Of a stretch of DNA of 64,000 nucleotides, positions 7,550-16,294 are shown piece after piece. The stretch is from positions 62,001-126,000 of the forward strand of contig NZ_JABJWY010000009.1 of NCBI RefSeq assembly GCF_013167215.1. The letters run 5' to 3'. Position 1 is the stretch's first letter. Each line of letters opens with the position of its first letter. A program made the translations under genes and the position numbers. The notes below the pieces were generated by a model. The model had not been told where the DNA came from, ran no database searches, and saw only the letters and a list, made by a program, of their open reading frames with translations. Source of the DNA: Sphingobacterium prati. Lineage in GTDB: Bacteria > Bacteroidota > Bacteroidia > Sphingobacteriales > Sphingobacteriaceae.

Positions 7550-8596
7550 CTACATTTGCACTTGCCGAATAACATTTTTTACATTTAATTCTACAATATC
7601 CGTCATTGTTTTACATTTCAGGTAAGAATTGTTTTGGTAAAACTCAGCATAGCCCTCGCGGAGTTGCTTGATATTCTCTGCTGTTGAAAGAACTTGCATC
7701 TGTGATGCGTCCCGGAGATCAGCGATCCGGTGTCGCTCACTTCGCACCCTATGTACAATGGAAGAGCGTTCCTCCTGTTGATATTGCAACACGGTTTTTT
7801 CAGTCAAATGCTCCATCGCAAGTTTAACATATGGATAATTTTCTTTAAAAAACTGTGGCATATATACCTTAGGATTGCCCTCATAAAATTGCTGATCGAA
7901 ATCAATCGCTCTGATCCTGAACTGAAAATCGTCAAAATCGGGCGTAATCTGCATGACAAAATTATAGGCACGCATATCTCCAAGCAAAGTGATAATACAA
8001 CGTTCATTAAACTTCACAAATTCCTTCGAAATACGCGTCAAATTGTAATCAGGCGTAAACATTCTGGTTTGAGAAAATACATCTCCTGGAATACCAACAA
8101 TATGTTCCTCAACCAATGTATCCTGATCCACCATATAATTCACCTGATTGGGCGATAATATTTCCTCCAATTCCAAACCATAGATCCTTGATGCGTCTGC
8201 CTGTTTGATATAAAAATAATCGTAGACGTCATTCAATCGGTTTACTATACGAATCCGGAATGGTCTTGTATTGCCAAAACCACAATACTCGACGCGATCG
8301 ATATATTTGTGCTGTACAATTCGTGTATTACCGGACGCTTTAAGCTTGGCATAGATGACTTTTAATCCGTCATATAATTGGTCGATCACATGTTGTGGAT
8401 AAAGTGGCGTTTCCCAAAAAGTATCATGACCAAATTTATCCATTACCGGCACAGTCTCGGTAAAATTTAATAGATCCTTATAACCAATAGGCAGCTTTTC
8501 ATCCCGTTGATACATTTTAAGATATTTATGAAGCCCTTCCCCTACCTCAAAAATTGGCTTCTTCCGCGAAATCTTTACATCTTGAACTTCTTCCAT
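7550..8596 (-). CDS. Uncharacterised protein with protein-kinase-like motifs
   Basis: I do not recognise a named family for this 348-residue soluble protein (ATG at 8596; a TTG at 8656 would add 20 residues). It shows kinase-fold marks in the right order: a strand with a lysine (FYIKQ, K131), a following helix with glutamates (LELEEI, ~142-146), a hinge-like VEEHIVGIPGD (~162-172), a catalytic-loop-like G-D207-x-R-x-x-N212, and a D232-F-D at the metal-binding position. About 100 residues before and a charged helical tail after surround this core. No signal peptide is seen. It stands alone between ruvC (convergent) and the Lrp gene (divergent). The kinase-like reading is inference from pattern; a pseudokinase is possible. 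Confidence 0.72.
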   Translation of the reverse strand: MEEVQDVKISRKKPIFEVGEGLHKYLKMYQRDEKLPIGYKDLLNFTETVPVMDKFGHDTFWETPLYPQHVIDQLYDGLKVIYAKLKASGNTRIVQHKYIDRVEYCGFGNTRPFRIRIVNRLNDVYDYFYIKQADASRIYGLELEEILSPNQVNYMVDQDTLVEEHIVGIPGDVFSQTRMFTPDYNLTRISKEFVKFNERCIITLLGDMRAYNFVMQITPDFDDFQFRIRAIDFDQQFYEGNPKVYMPQFFKENYPYVKLAMEHLTEKTVLQYQQEERSSIVHRVRSERHRIADLRDASQMQVLSTAENIKQLREGYAEFYQNNSYLKCKTMTDIVELNVKNVIRQVQM

Positions 8597-8922
8597 TTCT
8601 ATTTTATCTTGAGATATTAGATATGCATATTGATACTTTGATCTAATCACCTGCAACTTACTTACCTGTCTTTTGTTTTTGATCTTTGTCCTATCTCTTT
8701 ATCGTCTTCCTGACTTTAATAACAAGATAACGAAACAATCCGATAACCTTACAATAAAATCACCGCTAAAACAATTATAAGCACTTTTAAACAAAAACAT
8801 ATAACATTATCAATATCAACAAGTATTTTTTATTAAATTTACATCTATAAACCGAAAATTCTTAGTAATTTTGAAATAAATTTAATTATCTTGGCTATTG
8901 GTCAGATTTTGATCTACGACCA
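8597..8922. other. Intergenic region with candidate promoter for the Lrp/AsnC gene
   Basis: This AT-rich, non-coding region of about 326 bases lies between divergent genes. TAATTTTG at 8866-8873 fits the TAnnTTTG -7 consensus on the plus strand, 49 bases before the Lrp-type start. No convincing -33 TTTG lies 19-21 bases further up. I see no other gene or repeat here. Confidence 0.4.
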
Positions 8923-9423
8923 ATGAATGAAACACAAAACCCATTGTTAATGGAAAATCAATATGCAAACTATGATCTAGACAATTTGGATATCCAAATC
9001 CTGTCTATTCTAATGAATGATGCTTCTATTCCTTATACCGAAATAGCAAAAAAGCTAATTGTATCAGGCGGTACCATCCACGTTAGAATGAAGAAGATGG
9101 AAGAGTTAGGTATCATCAGAGGTTCAAATCTTATTATCAACCCTCAAAAAGTTGGATTTGACATTACTGCCTTTCTCGGTATCTATCTAGAAAAAGGTTC
9201 ACAATATGCAGATGCAGTAGATAAATTGAAAGAAATCAAAGAAGTGGTTGAGCTACATTATTGTACTGGCCAATACAGTATCTTTGCAAAAATCATCTGT
9301 AGGGACACTGTCCATCTCAGAAAAGTGTTGAATGAAGATATCCAATCGGTGCCTGGTATCCAGCGTACAGAAACGATCATCTCGCTCGAAGAAAGTATTA
9401 AGCGTCAGATCAGCTTAGTCTAG
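8923..9423 (+). CDS. Lrp/AsnC family transcriptional regulator
   Basis: A 166-residue regulator with an N-terminal helix-turn-helix (residues ~20-70: LDNLDIQILSIL, then IPYTEIAKKL and GTIHVRMKKMEELGII) and a C-terminal RAM/effector domain (~80-160) with the alpha-beta sandwich and G-Q-Y-S-I-F strand typical of Lrp/AsnC. These proteins bind amino acids and form octamers that control amino-acid genes. It converges on the arginine cluster and shares its terminator, so a link to arginine is possible but not shown. The first ATG is at 8923; a second at 8950 would remove nine non-conserved residues. Confidence 0.9.
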   Translation: MNETQNPLLMENQYANYDLDNLDIQILSILMNDASIPYTEIAKKLIVSGGTIHVRMKKMEELGIIRGSNLIINPQKVGFDITAFLGIYLEKGSQYADAVDKLKEIKEVVELHYCTGQYSIFAKIICRDTVHLRKVLNEDIQSVPGIQRTETIISLEESIKRQISLV

Positions 9424-9463
9424 TATAAAAAAAGCTTCCAGAATTGGAAGCTTTTTTTATACT
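9422..9463. terminator. Bidirectional rho-independent terminator between lrp-type gene and argE
   Basis: A perfect 19-base inverted repeat (9422-9440 and 9445-9463) has a GAAT loop and a GCTTCCA/TGGAAGC core flanked by A and T runs. It works in both directions and overlaps the last bases of both convergent reading frames, including the argE stop codon at 9457-9459. Confidence 0.92.
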
Positions 9464-10521
9464 ATTTTTTGGAGCATCGCTATATACAATTCTATTCCTT
9501 CCCTGATTTCATCAATATAAATAAATTCATCGGCGATGTGGGATCTAGCACTGTCTCCAGGCCCCAGTTTTAAAGAAGGTACTGGAATAAGCGCCTGGTC
9601 GCTCATTGTCGGAGATCCATAGCACTTGCGCCCAAGTTCTATCCCTGCCTGTACAATGGGATGTTCTTCCGGAATAGACGAAGCTTTCAAACGGGTCGAC
9701 CGAGCCGAAACCTCCGAGGATACATGAGATTTGATAATCGCCAGTGTTTCTTCATTCGTATAAGCGTCAGTCGTCCGTACATCGACCACAAAACTGCAAT
9801 CAGCAGGCACAACATTGTGCTGCGATCCCGCCTGAATCATTGTTACCGACATTTTAACCGGGCCCAAGGTTGGTGATACTTTTTCAAAAGTATAATCTCT
9901 AAACCACTGGATATCAGCTATCGCTTTATAAACAGCATTATCCCCCTCGTTACGGGCAGCATGACCTGCTACTCCAGTTGCATGACAATCCAATACCATC
10001 AGACCCTTTTCCGCTATTGCTAAGTCCATCAATGTCGGTTCGCCAACGATTGCAAAATCAATGGGTCCGATATCTTCCAATACGGACTCAATCCCATTTC
10101 TGCCTGAGATTTCCTCTTCAGCACTCGCTACAAGACAAAAATTATATTTTAAATCTACGCACTCGTAAAAATACAAGAAGGTAGCAATCAGGGATACCAA
10201 ACATCCACCCGCATCATTACTACCTAAACCATAGAGCTTTCCGTCATTTTCAGTGGGGTTGAATGGATCACGAGTGTATCCAGGATTTGGTTTCACTGTA
10301 TCATGATGCGAATTAAGCAGAATAGTGGGTTTATTTTGATCATAATGTGCATTATATGCCCAAATATTATTTCCTCTCCTAAAGGTCTTAATCCGCCGTT
10401 TTTTGAAGAATTCCTCAATCATTGCCGCTGTCAATACTTCCTCCCGGCTTAGGGATGAAACGGAAATCAACTGTTTTAACAAAGCGAGGCTATCCTGGAA
10501 TAAGCTATCCTTATCCTTCAT
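9457..10521 (-). CDS. argE: M20 family N-acyl-ornithine/citrulline deacylase (ArgE type)
   Basis: This 354-residue M20 zinc deacylase removes the N-acyl group late in arginine synthesis. The metal-binding motifs are visible: S-H-H-D-T-V near residue 72, the G-x-x-D-A-G block, A-E-E-E-I-S with the catalytic and metal glutamates, and V-G-E-P-T. A dimerisation domain sits in the middle (~165-280). The last gene of the cluster, it overlaps proC by 11 bases and ends inside a strong terminator. Because the cluster's transcarbamylase looks succinyl-specific, the substrate is probably N-succinylcitrulline rather than N-acetylornithine. That is inference; a paralogous DapE activity is less likely in this context. 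Confidence 0.87.
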   Translation of the reverse strand: MKDKDSLFQDSLALLKQLISVSSLSREEVLTAAMIEEFFKKRRIKTFRRGNNIWAYNAHYDQNKPTILLNSHHDTVKPNPGYTRDPFNPTENDGKLYGLGSNDAGGCLVSLIATFLYFYECVDLKYNFCLVASAEEEISGRNGIESVLEDIGPIDFAIVGEPTLMDLAIAEKGLMVLDCHATGVAGHAARNEGDNAVYKAIADIQWFRDYTFEKVSPTLGPVKMSVTMIQAGSQHNVVPADCSFVVDVRTTDAYTNEETLAIIKSHVSSEVSARSTRLKASSIPEEHPIVQAGIELGRKCYGSPTMSDQALIPVPSLKLGPGDSARSHIADEFIYIDEIREGIELYIAMLQKIV

Positions 10522-11317
10522 GATATAGTCCTCCTGCTTTATCTGCAGACAATTTTATTCCTTTGATAAATGCAGAACTAAAACCATGATGTTCCATTTC
10601 ATTCAACCCCGCTATTGTACATCCTTTTGGTGAAGTTACTTTATCGATCTCGCCCTCTGGATGCGCATTCGTATGCAACAATAAGTCCGCAGCACCTTTA
10701 GCCGTTTGAACAGCCATTTTTAAGGCATCATGAGCGTGGAAACCTATTTCCACTCCACCTTGTGATGCAGCACGTATAGCACGTAAGAAAAATGCGATCC
10801 CACAGGCACACAGGGCTGTTGCCGAAGTCATCAGATCTTCATTTATAATCACAACTGAACCAACAGTCTCAAACATTTTCTCGACTTCGGCAAGACTACT
10901 ATCCGAAGCACTATCGCTGGCAATACAGGTCATTGATTGAGCAATGGCAATCGCTGTATTCGGCATGGCACGTATTACCGTCGCATCTTCACCCAACACA
11001 GCTTTCAAATCAGCACAAGAAACACCAGATACAATGGAAACAAAAATCTGATTTTTCTTGTCTATTTCGGGAGCGACTTCAACCAATACCTTTTTTAACT
11101 GCTGTGGTAATATGGCGAACACGACAATATCGGCGCCTTTAACAGCAGCTATATTATCGTTACTAACCGAGAACCCCTGGCTCGCTTCGTCAGCCAAAGC
11201 ATTTAGATTTCTACGGGTTAATGTAATATCCGCAGCGCTGGCAAACTCGCTTTTTACAAGCCCTTTTGCCAAAGAGAGACCGATATTCCCACTCCCAATA
11301 ATAGTGACCTTTTTCAT
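10511..11317 (-). CDS. proC: Pyrroline-5-carboxylate reductase
   Basis: ProC reduces pyrroline-5-carboxylate to proline with NAD(P)H. The 268-residue protein starts with a Rossmann motif I-G-S-G-N-I-G (residues 6-12). It carries the family's V-R-A-M-P-N-T block (~118-125), a T-A-L-C-A-C-G region and a C-terminal T-S-P-K-G-C-T-I-A-G-L signature close to the usual T-S-P-G-G-T-T. It sits between argB and argE and overlaps argE by 11 bases. This placement inside the arginine cluster is common in Bacteroidota and links the two glutamate-derived pathways. Confidence 0.92.
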   Translation of the reverse strand: MKKVTIIGSGNIGLSLAKGLVKSEFASAADITLTRRNLNALADEASQGFSVSNDNIAAVKGADIVVFAILPQQLKKVLVEVAPEIDKKNQIFVSIVSGVSCADLKAVLGEDATVIRAMPNTAIAIAQSMTCIASDSASDSSLAEVEKMFETVGSVVIINEDLMTSATALCACGIAFFLRAIRAASQGGVEIGFHAHDALKMAVQTAKGAADLLLHTNAHPEGEIDKVTSPKGCTIAGLNEMEHHGFSSAFIKGIKLSADKAGGLYHEG

Positions 11318-11337
11318 AGTTGGTTTAGATTAGATTA

Positions 11338-12135
11338 TTACTTCAATGTCAAACAGGTACCGAACTGCCCCTGTTGGAACAGGTGTAAATTGTTGGCATG
11401 CCCAATATATACCTCCTGAACACCTTTATTTATTGCATTAAATGCATTTTGTAGCTTTGGAATCATACCATCATTGACTATTCCGGATTCTTTGAGAAAT
11501 TCAAATTCCTCAGATTTAATCGTCGGTATGACGGAGTTTTCATCCGTCACATCTCGCAATACGCCATTTTTTTCAAAGCAATAGACCAATGACGTTTCGT
11601 ATAAGGATGCCAAAGAAACTGCCAAGGATGACGCAATGGTATCGGCATTGGTATTGAGCAATTGTCCTAAACCATTGTGTGTAATGGCAGAAAATACAGG
11701 TACAAAACCTGCTTCCAAGAATTTTTTTATCGCCAATGTATTAACTGAATCGTGCAGTAAATCTCCTACGAAACCATAGTCAACATCTTTGACAGGACGT
11801 TTTATAGCCTTGATTACATCCCCGTCAGCCCCTGATAACCCCACAGCATCACATTTTAATTTTTGTAATTTGGCAACAATTGTTTTGTTTGTTAATCCGG
11901 CGTACACCATAGTAACCACCCTTAACATATCTTCGTCAGTCACCCTCCGTCCTTCAACCATCTGGGCCTGAAAGCCAAGTTCGCTTGCTAGACGGGTCGC
12001 AATTTTGCCACCGCCATGCACGAGGATTTTCTTCCCGGACAGTGCGGAAAATTTCTCTAAAAAAGAATCCAATAGATCCTCATCATCGATAATATTTCCG
12101 CCAATTTTTATAATATTTAATACACTATTAGCCAT
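11338..12135 (-). CDS. argB: N-acetylglutamate kinase (amino-acid kinase family)
   Basis: ArgB phosphorylates N-acylglutamate, the second step of arginine synthesis. The ATG at 12135 gives a 265-residue protein beginning MANSVLNIIKIGGN, with the K-I-G-G-N phosphate-binding start expected for the family. The longer frame reaching into argF was rejected. Further marks are VHGGGK at ~38-43, a GRRVTDEDML block for the acylglutamate, and an N-T-N-A-D motif in the ATP half. It lies between argF (53 bases upstream) and proC (20 bases downstream). If the cluster uses succinylated intermediates, the substrate may be N-succinylglutamate. Confidence 0.92.
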   Translation of the reverse strand: MANSVLNIIKIGGNIIDDEDLLDSFLEKFSALSGKKILVHGGGKIATRLASELGFQAQMVEGRRVTDEDMLRVVTMVYAGLTNKTIVAKLQKLKCDAVGLSGADGDVIKAIKRPVKDVDYGFVGDLLHDSVNTLAIKKFLEAGFVPVFSAITHNGLGQLLNTNADTIASSLAVSLASLYETSLVYCFEKNGVLRDVTDENSVIPTIKSEEFEFLKESGIVNDGMIPKLQNAFNAINKGVQEVYIGHANNLHLFQQGQFGTCLTLK

Positions 12136-12188
12136 TACGCAACTTTTCCCAAATAAAAATAGTTTCTCAATAATCAAAAGACCCTGTC

Positions 12189-13151
12189 TTAGACTAGATC
12201 TTCCAGCATTCGTTTTAAAACAACCTGTGCAGCCCATACACGATTACTTGCCTCTTTAATAACTAACGAGTTTGGTCCATCTAAAATCTCAGAAGATAGT
12301 TCCAGGTCTCGTCTGACTGGCAAGCAATGCATGACTTTCGCGTCATTTGTCAAAGACAGTTTTTCATTATCCATCATCCAATCCTCGTCTACCGTATATA
12401 CCTCGCCATATTCCTGATAGGATGACCAGTTTTTCACATAAACAAAATCAGCGTCTTTCAGACTTTCATTTAAATTCGTCGATATTGTCGCCCCCTTTGT
12501 AAAGTCCTTACTAAGTTCATAGCCCATAGGTTGTGCAATCGTAAACTCAACAAGCCCTTCCTCTTGCGCCTTACACATCCATTCTGCAAAAGAGTTCGGA
12601 ACCGCCTGTGGCAAAGCTTTCACATGCGGAGCCCAAGCCAAAACAACCTTTGGCTTGGCTGTCTTTTTATGTTCAGTAATGGTGATTATGTCCGTCAAAC
12701 TTTGTAAAGGGTGACGTGTTGCGCTTTCCAAAGATACTACAGGTACTCCACAATATTTAATAAATTTATTAAACAGATCCTCGCTGTAGTCTTCTTCTCG
12801 GTCTTTGAGCTTTGGAAAAGATCGTAAGCCAAGGATATCACAATATTCCCCCATGACTGCTGCTGCCTCGCGGATATGTTCAACTGTACTGCCGTTCATT
12901 ACAACATCATCCTGAGTCTCCAAGGCCCAACCGTCTTTGTCCATATTCATGACCATTACATCCATACCCAGATTCATTGCCGCTTTTTGAGTGCTCAAAC
13001 GCGTACGCAAACTAGGATTTAAAAATACAAGCCCCAAGGTTTTATGTTTACCAAGATCTTGATTATCATAAGGAGCAGCTTTTAAGGCTAAGGCCTCTTG
13101 GACAACGTCAGCTACATTGGATACGTCATTAACAGAGAAAAATTTTTTCAT
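12189..13151 (-). CDS. argF': N-succinylornithine carbamoyltransferase (ArgF')
   Basis: A 320-residue carbamoyltransferase transferring a carbamoyl group to an N-acylated ornithine. The carbamoyl-phosphate loop is S47-L-R-T-R (normally S-T-R-T-R in ornithine enzymes), then E-S-A-T-R-H-P-L-Q-S-L and H-C-L-P-V-R-R. It closely resembles the Bacteroides fragilis succinylornithine enzyme (shared SLRTRLSTQKAA and VPNSFAEWM blocks). The residue separating acetyl- from succinyl-ornithine enzymes (Glu92 in Xanthomonas, Pro90 in B. fragilis) is Val90 here, and a Val at this site gave succinyl specificity in published mutants, as I recall. Start ATG 13151. It follows argD after a 136-base gap with a hairpin. 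Confidence 0.87.
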   Translation of the reverse strand: MKKFFSVNDVSNVADVVQEALALKAAPYDNQDLGKHKTLGLVFLNPSLRTRLSTQKAAMNLGMDVMVMNMDKDGWALETQDDVVMNGSTVEHIREAAAVMGEYCDILGLRSFPKLKDREEDYSEDLFNKFIKYCGVPVVSLESATRHPLQSLTDIITITEHKKTAKPKVVLAWAPHVKALPQAVPNSFAEWMCKAQEEGLVEFTIAQPMGYELSKDFTKGATISTNLNESLKDADFVYVKNWSSYQEYGEVYTVDEDWMMDNEKLSLTNDAKVMHCLPVRRDLELSSEILDGPNSLVIKEASNRVWAAQVVLKRMLEDLV

Positions 13152-13234
13152 CTATGTAAATCTTTATACGAGTATCGTTTCACGCAATAAACTGCGCTAC
13201 CCGTTTTGTTCATTTATGTTGATAAAACAATTTT

Positions 13235-13265
13235 GATGGATACTCCGTTATACCTGAGTTCCATC
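13235..13265 (-). other. Hairpin in the argD-argF gap
   Basis: GATGGA-T-ACTC pairs with GAGT-TCCATC around a 10-base loop, a 10-pair stem with one bulged base. It sits in the 136-base gap between argD and argF. No U tract follows in the direction of transcription, so RNA processing or stability control is more likely than termination. Confidence 0.5.
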
Positions 13266-13287
13266 ATCACAATTTCATCTATTATCT

Positions 13288-14433
13288 TTATACGGCCACA
13301 GCCGCTTTTATATGTTCTTTCAATGCTGATAAAAATTGGTCAGCATGTTCTTTGGTAATATTCAATGCAGGAAGCAATCGAATAACAAAAGGTTTAGCCT
13401 CCCCTGTAAAAATTCGATTTTTTAACAAAAGGTCCTTTTTTACATGTCCAAAAGACGCTGGAAGTTCAACTCCTATCATCAATCCCCTCCCCCTGACTTC
13501 CACAATTTCATCAATTTTCTTTAGCTCATCAATAAGGTACTGTCCCACCGCATTCGCATTCGCCATCAAATTGTCCTGATGGATCACTTCCAATACCGCC
13601 ATAGCCGCTGCACAGGCCAAGTGATTGCCCCCGAAGGTAGTTCCTAAACTACCGTGTGTAGCTTTAAACTTAGGAGAGATGCTGATCGCACCAATAGGAA
13701 AACCATTTCCCATTCCTTTCGCCATCGTATAAATATCCGCGCTTACACCAGAATAGTCTTGAGCATAAAACAAGCCTGTTCTACCATAGCCACATTGCAC
13801 TTCATCAGCAATAAATACTGCATTATATTGATCACAAAGCGAACGAATCAAGCGAAGGAAAGCAATAGATGCTTCTTTAATCCCACCGACACCTTGTATG
13901 CTTTCAATAATAACGGAAGAAATCTCATCTCCATATACCGCAAATGCCTCCTTCAGGGCTTCCTCGTCGTTAAACGGAAGAAAAACAACATTTTCTGTTT
14001 CGTTAACAGGAGCAACAATACTTGGGTTGTCCGTAGCAGCTACGGCTAGCGAAGTTCTACCGTGAAAAGATTTCGAAAATGCAATGATTTTCTTTCTTTT
14101 ATTATAGAAAGAAGCAAGTTTCAATGCGTTTTCATTCGCTTCTGCCCCTGAATTACATAGAAATAAGTCATAATCAACCTTACCAGATACTTCGCCGAGC
14201 AATCGTGCAAGTTCACGCTGAATAGGAATTTCAACAGAATTGGAATAGAATCCGATACGGTTCAATTGTTCTGTAATACGTCGCACATAATGTGGATGCG
14301 TGTGTCCGATTGATATTACGGCATGACCACCATACAAGTCCAAATAAGCATTTCCTTCGGCATCCCACACCGTTGATCCATTAGCTTTCACTATGTTAAT
14401 GGGATTAATGGGATAAACATCAAATGGTTTCAT
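13288..14433 (-). CDS. argD: Acylornithine aminotransferase (class III, PLP-dependent)
   Basis: ArgD converts N-acylglutamate semialdehyde to N-acylornithine with glutamate as amino donor. The 381-residue class III aminotransferase shows C-N-S-G-A-E-A-N-E for PLP phosphate binding, the F-I-A-D-E-V-Q-C-G-Y-G-R-T-G block with the ring-binding aspartate, and the Schiff-base lysine in the M-A-K-G-M-G-N-G segment. It is the first arginine gene on this transcript; argC, argG and argA/J equivalents are not in the window. Class III enzymes overlap in substrate range, so a dual role with succinyl substrates is likely but not visible. Confidence 0.92.
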   Translation of the reverse strand: MKPFDVYPINPINIVKANGSTVWDAEGNAYLDLYGGHAVISIGHTHPHYVRRITEQLNRIGFYSNSVEIPIQRELARLLGEVSGKVDYDLFLCNSGAEANENALKLASFYNKRKKIIAFSKSFHGRTSLAVAATDNPSIVAPVNETENVVFLPFNDEEALKEAFAVYGDEISSVIIESIQGVGGIKEASIAFLRLIRSLCDQYNAVFIADEVQCGYGRTGLFYAQDYSGVSADIYTMAKGMGNGFPIGAISISPKFKATHGSLGTTFGGNHLACAAAMAVLEVIHQDNLMANANAVGQYLIDELKKIDEIVEVRGRGLMIGVELPASFGHVKKDLLLKNRIFTGEAKPFVIRLLPALNITKEHADQFLSALKEHIKAAVAV

Positions 14434-14461
14434 CTTAATGAATTATAGATTGATAAACGAA

Positions 14462-14507
14462 ATAGCTTGTAATAGAAAAGCTATCAAATTTTAGCATTAC
14501 AAATATA
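14462..14507 (-). promoter_or_regulatory. argD leader: inverted repeat and candidate -7 box
   Basis: Read on the minus strand, TATATTTG (14500-14507) matches the TAnnTTTG -7 consensus about 66 bases before the argD start, but the -33 element is poor. Between box and gene, ATAGCTT (14462-14468) and AAGCTAT (14478-14484) form a perfect 7-base inverted repeat. This could be a small leader hairpin or an operator. Confidence 0.38.
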
Positions 14508-14529
14508 TCAGTTATAACGGTAGGAATGA

Positions 14530-14580
14530 TTATAAAATAAAAAAAGTCCCCTTAAAAAGAGGACTTTTTTTATTTTATAA
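14530..14580. terminator. Strong terminator at the end of the ribosomal-protein operon
   Basis: A perfect 20-base inverted repeat (14530-14549 and 14561-14580) has an 11-base loop. The AAAGTCC/GGACTTT core is flanked by A/T runs that give a U tract in either direction. It lies 10 bases after the rplQ stop and closes the long minus-strand operon. Confidence 0.93.
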
Positions 14581-14590
14581 CGGATCAATA

Positions 14591-15097
14591 TTATTCTCCG
14601 TCCACTTTTTCTTCGCCTTCAACTTCAGCTTTCACTTCCGCAGGAGCGTCAGTTTCAGCAGGAGCAGCAGCTTTTTTAGCACCACCACGACGACGAGTAG
14701 CTTTCTTCTCAGCAGCAGCAGCTTTCTTACCGTAGATTTCGTTGTAATCAACTAACTCGATGAACGCCATTTCCGCGTTATCACCCAAACGGTTTTCCAT
14801 TTTGATAATACGAGTGTAACCACCTGGACGGTTAGCTACTTTTTCAGAAATTTCGCGAAACAAGATAGAAACTGCGTCTTTATCTTTCAAATAAGCGAAT
14901 ACTGTACGACGAGAGTGTGTTGTGTCGTTTTTAGATTTAGTAATCAAAGGCTCCACATATGTACGCAACGCTTTAGCTTTAGCCAAAGTAGTTGTGATAC
15001 GTTTGTGTAGGATTAATGATGTTGCCATGTTAGCCAACATTGCTTTTCTATGGCTATCCGTACGGCCTAAGTGATTTACTTTTTTTCCGTGTCTCAT
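14591..15097 (-). CDS. rplQ: 50S ribosomal protein L17
   Basis: L17 binds 23S rRNA near the exit tunnel. The first ~115 residues match the family ([20 protein letters not shown], then L-A-N-M-A-T-S-L). The protein is 168 residues because of a ~45-residue alanine/lysine/glutamate tail ([16 protein letters not shown] onward, ending acidic). Such tails are usual in Bacteroidota L17, whereas E. coli L17 is ~127 residues. It is the last gene of the ribosomal operon, 108 bases after rpoA, with a hairpin in that gap, and is followed by the strong terminator. Confidence 0.97.
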   Translation of the reverse strand: MRHGKKVNHLGRTDSHRKAMLANMATSLILHKRITTTLAKAKALRTYVEPLITKSKNDTTHSRRTVFAYLKDKDAVSILFREISEKVANRPGGYTRIIKMENRLGDNAEMAFIELVDYNEIYGKKAAAAEKKATRRRGGAKKAAAPAETDAPAEVKAEVEGEEKVDGE

Positions 15098-15139
15098 TTT
15101 GATTTTATTATACTAACCGTACCGTTTTTGTATAGTTCA

Positions 15140-15160
15140 AATAGGTGAACATCACCTATT
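15140..15160 (-). other. Perfect hairpin between rpoA and rplQ
   Basis: AATAGGTGA and TCACCTATT form a 9-base stem with a 3-base ACA loop (15140-15160). No U tract follows on the minus strand, so it looks like a processing or mRNA-stability element rather than a terminator. Confidence 0.55.
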
Positions 15161-15205
15161 CAGACAGCCAAAAGGAATTACGACTAGTGGTCGCTTAATA
15201 AATTA

Positions 15206-16198
15206 TTATTCTTCGTCTAATTTATATTTTGCTAAGTTCATTCCAAATGACAAACCTTTCGATTTAACCAATTCTTGAATTTCACTTAACGATTTTTTAC
15301 CGAAGTTTCTGAATTTCAACATATCAGCTACATCGTAAGTTACCAACTCAGCCAATGTGCGAATATCAGCAGCTTTCAAACAATTCAATGCACGCACTGA
15401 AAGATCAAGGTCTACTAATTCCGTTTTCAAAATCTTACGCATATGCAAAATTTCTTCATCTACAACTTTGGTTTCTTCCTTCGTTTGTGACTCAAGAAGC
15501 ATATTCTCATCAGAGAATAAAATGAAGTGTTGAATTAAGATCTTAGCAGCCTCTTTCAAAGCTTCCTCGGGGTGAATTGAGCCATCTGTAGAGATATCCA
15601 ACAACAATTTCTCGTAGTCAGTTTTTTGCTCTACACGGTAATTCTCAATGGTATATTTAACATTCTTGATCGGAGTAAAGATCGAATCGATAGCGATAAC
15701 ACCTACTGGCGCATCAGTCACTTTATTCTCGTCCGCATTTACATATCCACGACCTTTAGCAATACTCAATTCCAACTCAATTGTCACTGCGTTATCCATA
15801 TTACAGATTACTAAGTCCGGATTTAAGACAGTAAAGTTATTAGAGAATTTTGTGATATCACCAGCTAAGAATTGTTCTTGACCATTGATTACTACAAATA
15901 CCTTTTCGTTGTCGCCAATCTCACCTGTTTTTTTGAAACGGATCTGTTTCAAGTTCAAGATAATTTCAGTTACGTCTTCAACAACACCTTTGATCGTTGA
16001 AAATTCGTGCGAAACGCCAGAAAACCTTATCGACGTAATTGCATATCCTTCTAACGAGGACAATAGAATACGGCGCAAAGCATTACCAATGGTTACACCA
16101 AAACCAGGCTCCAATGGACGAAATTCAAACGTACCATCAAAATCCGTAGATTTCTGCATGATAACTTTATCCGGTCTTTGAAATGCTAAAATTGCCAT
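15206..16198 (-). CDS. rpoA: DNA-directed RNA polymerase subunit alpha
   Basis: The 330-residue alpha subunit of RNA polymerase. The N-terminal assembly domain (~1-230) includes [24 protein letters not shown] sequence and the G-Y-A-I-T-S-I-R strand. After a linker, the C-terminal domain (~250-320) has the helix-hairpin-helix motif ([10 protein letters not shown] then [10 protein letters not shown]), which contacts UP elements and activators. It lies between rpsD and rplQ as in most bacteria, so polymerase supply is tied to ribosome supply. Confidence 0.98.
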   Translation of the reverse strand: MAILAFQRPDKVIMQKSTDFDGTFEFRPLEPGFGVTIGNALRRILLSSLEGYAITSIRFSGVSHEFSTIKGVVEDVTEIILNLKQIRFKKTGEIGDNEKVFVVINGQEQFLAGDITKFSNNFTVLNPDLVICNMDNAVTIELELSIAKGRGYVNADENKVTDAPVGVIAIDSIFTPIKNVKYTIENYRVEQKTDYEKLLLDISTDGSIHPEEALKEAAKILIQHFILFSDENMLLESQTKEETKVVDEEILHMRKILKTELVDLDLSVRALNCLKAADIRTLAELVTYDVADMLKFRNFGKKSLSEIQELVKSKGLSFGMNLAKYKLDEE

Positions 16199-16250
16199 TT
16201 ATTTTCTTTTAATGTTTTATTTGTAATAATAATTGTAATACAACAGAAAG

Positions 16251-16278
16251 ATGCATACCCCAAAATTGGACTATGCAT
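16251..16278 (-). other. Inverted repeat between rpsD and rpoA
   Basis: ATGCATA (16251-16257) and TATGCAT (16272-16278) can pair around a 14-base loop in the 96-base spacer ahead of rpoA. The arms are short and self-palindromic, so support is modest. Confidence 0.35.
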
Positions 16279-16294
16279 ACTTCTATTTTATTTA

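Noticed and set aside
12136..12237. N-terminal extension of argB into argF
   Set aside because: The extra residues are the antisense-like tail of argF coding sequence and do not fit the kinase N-terminus; ATG 12135 does.
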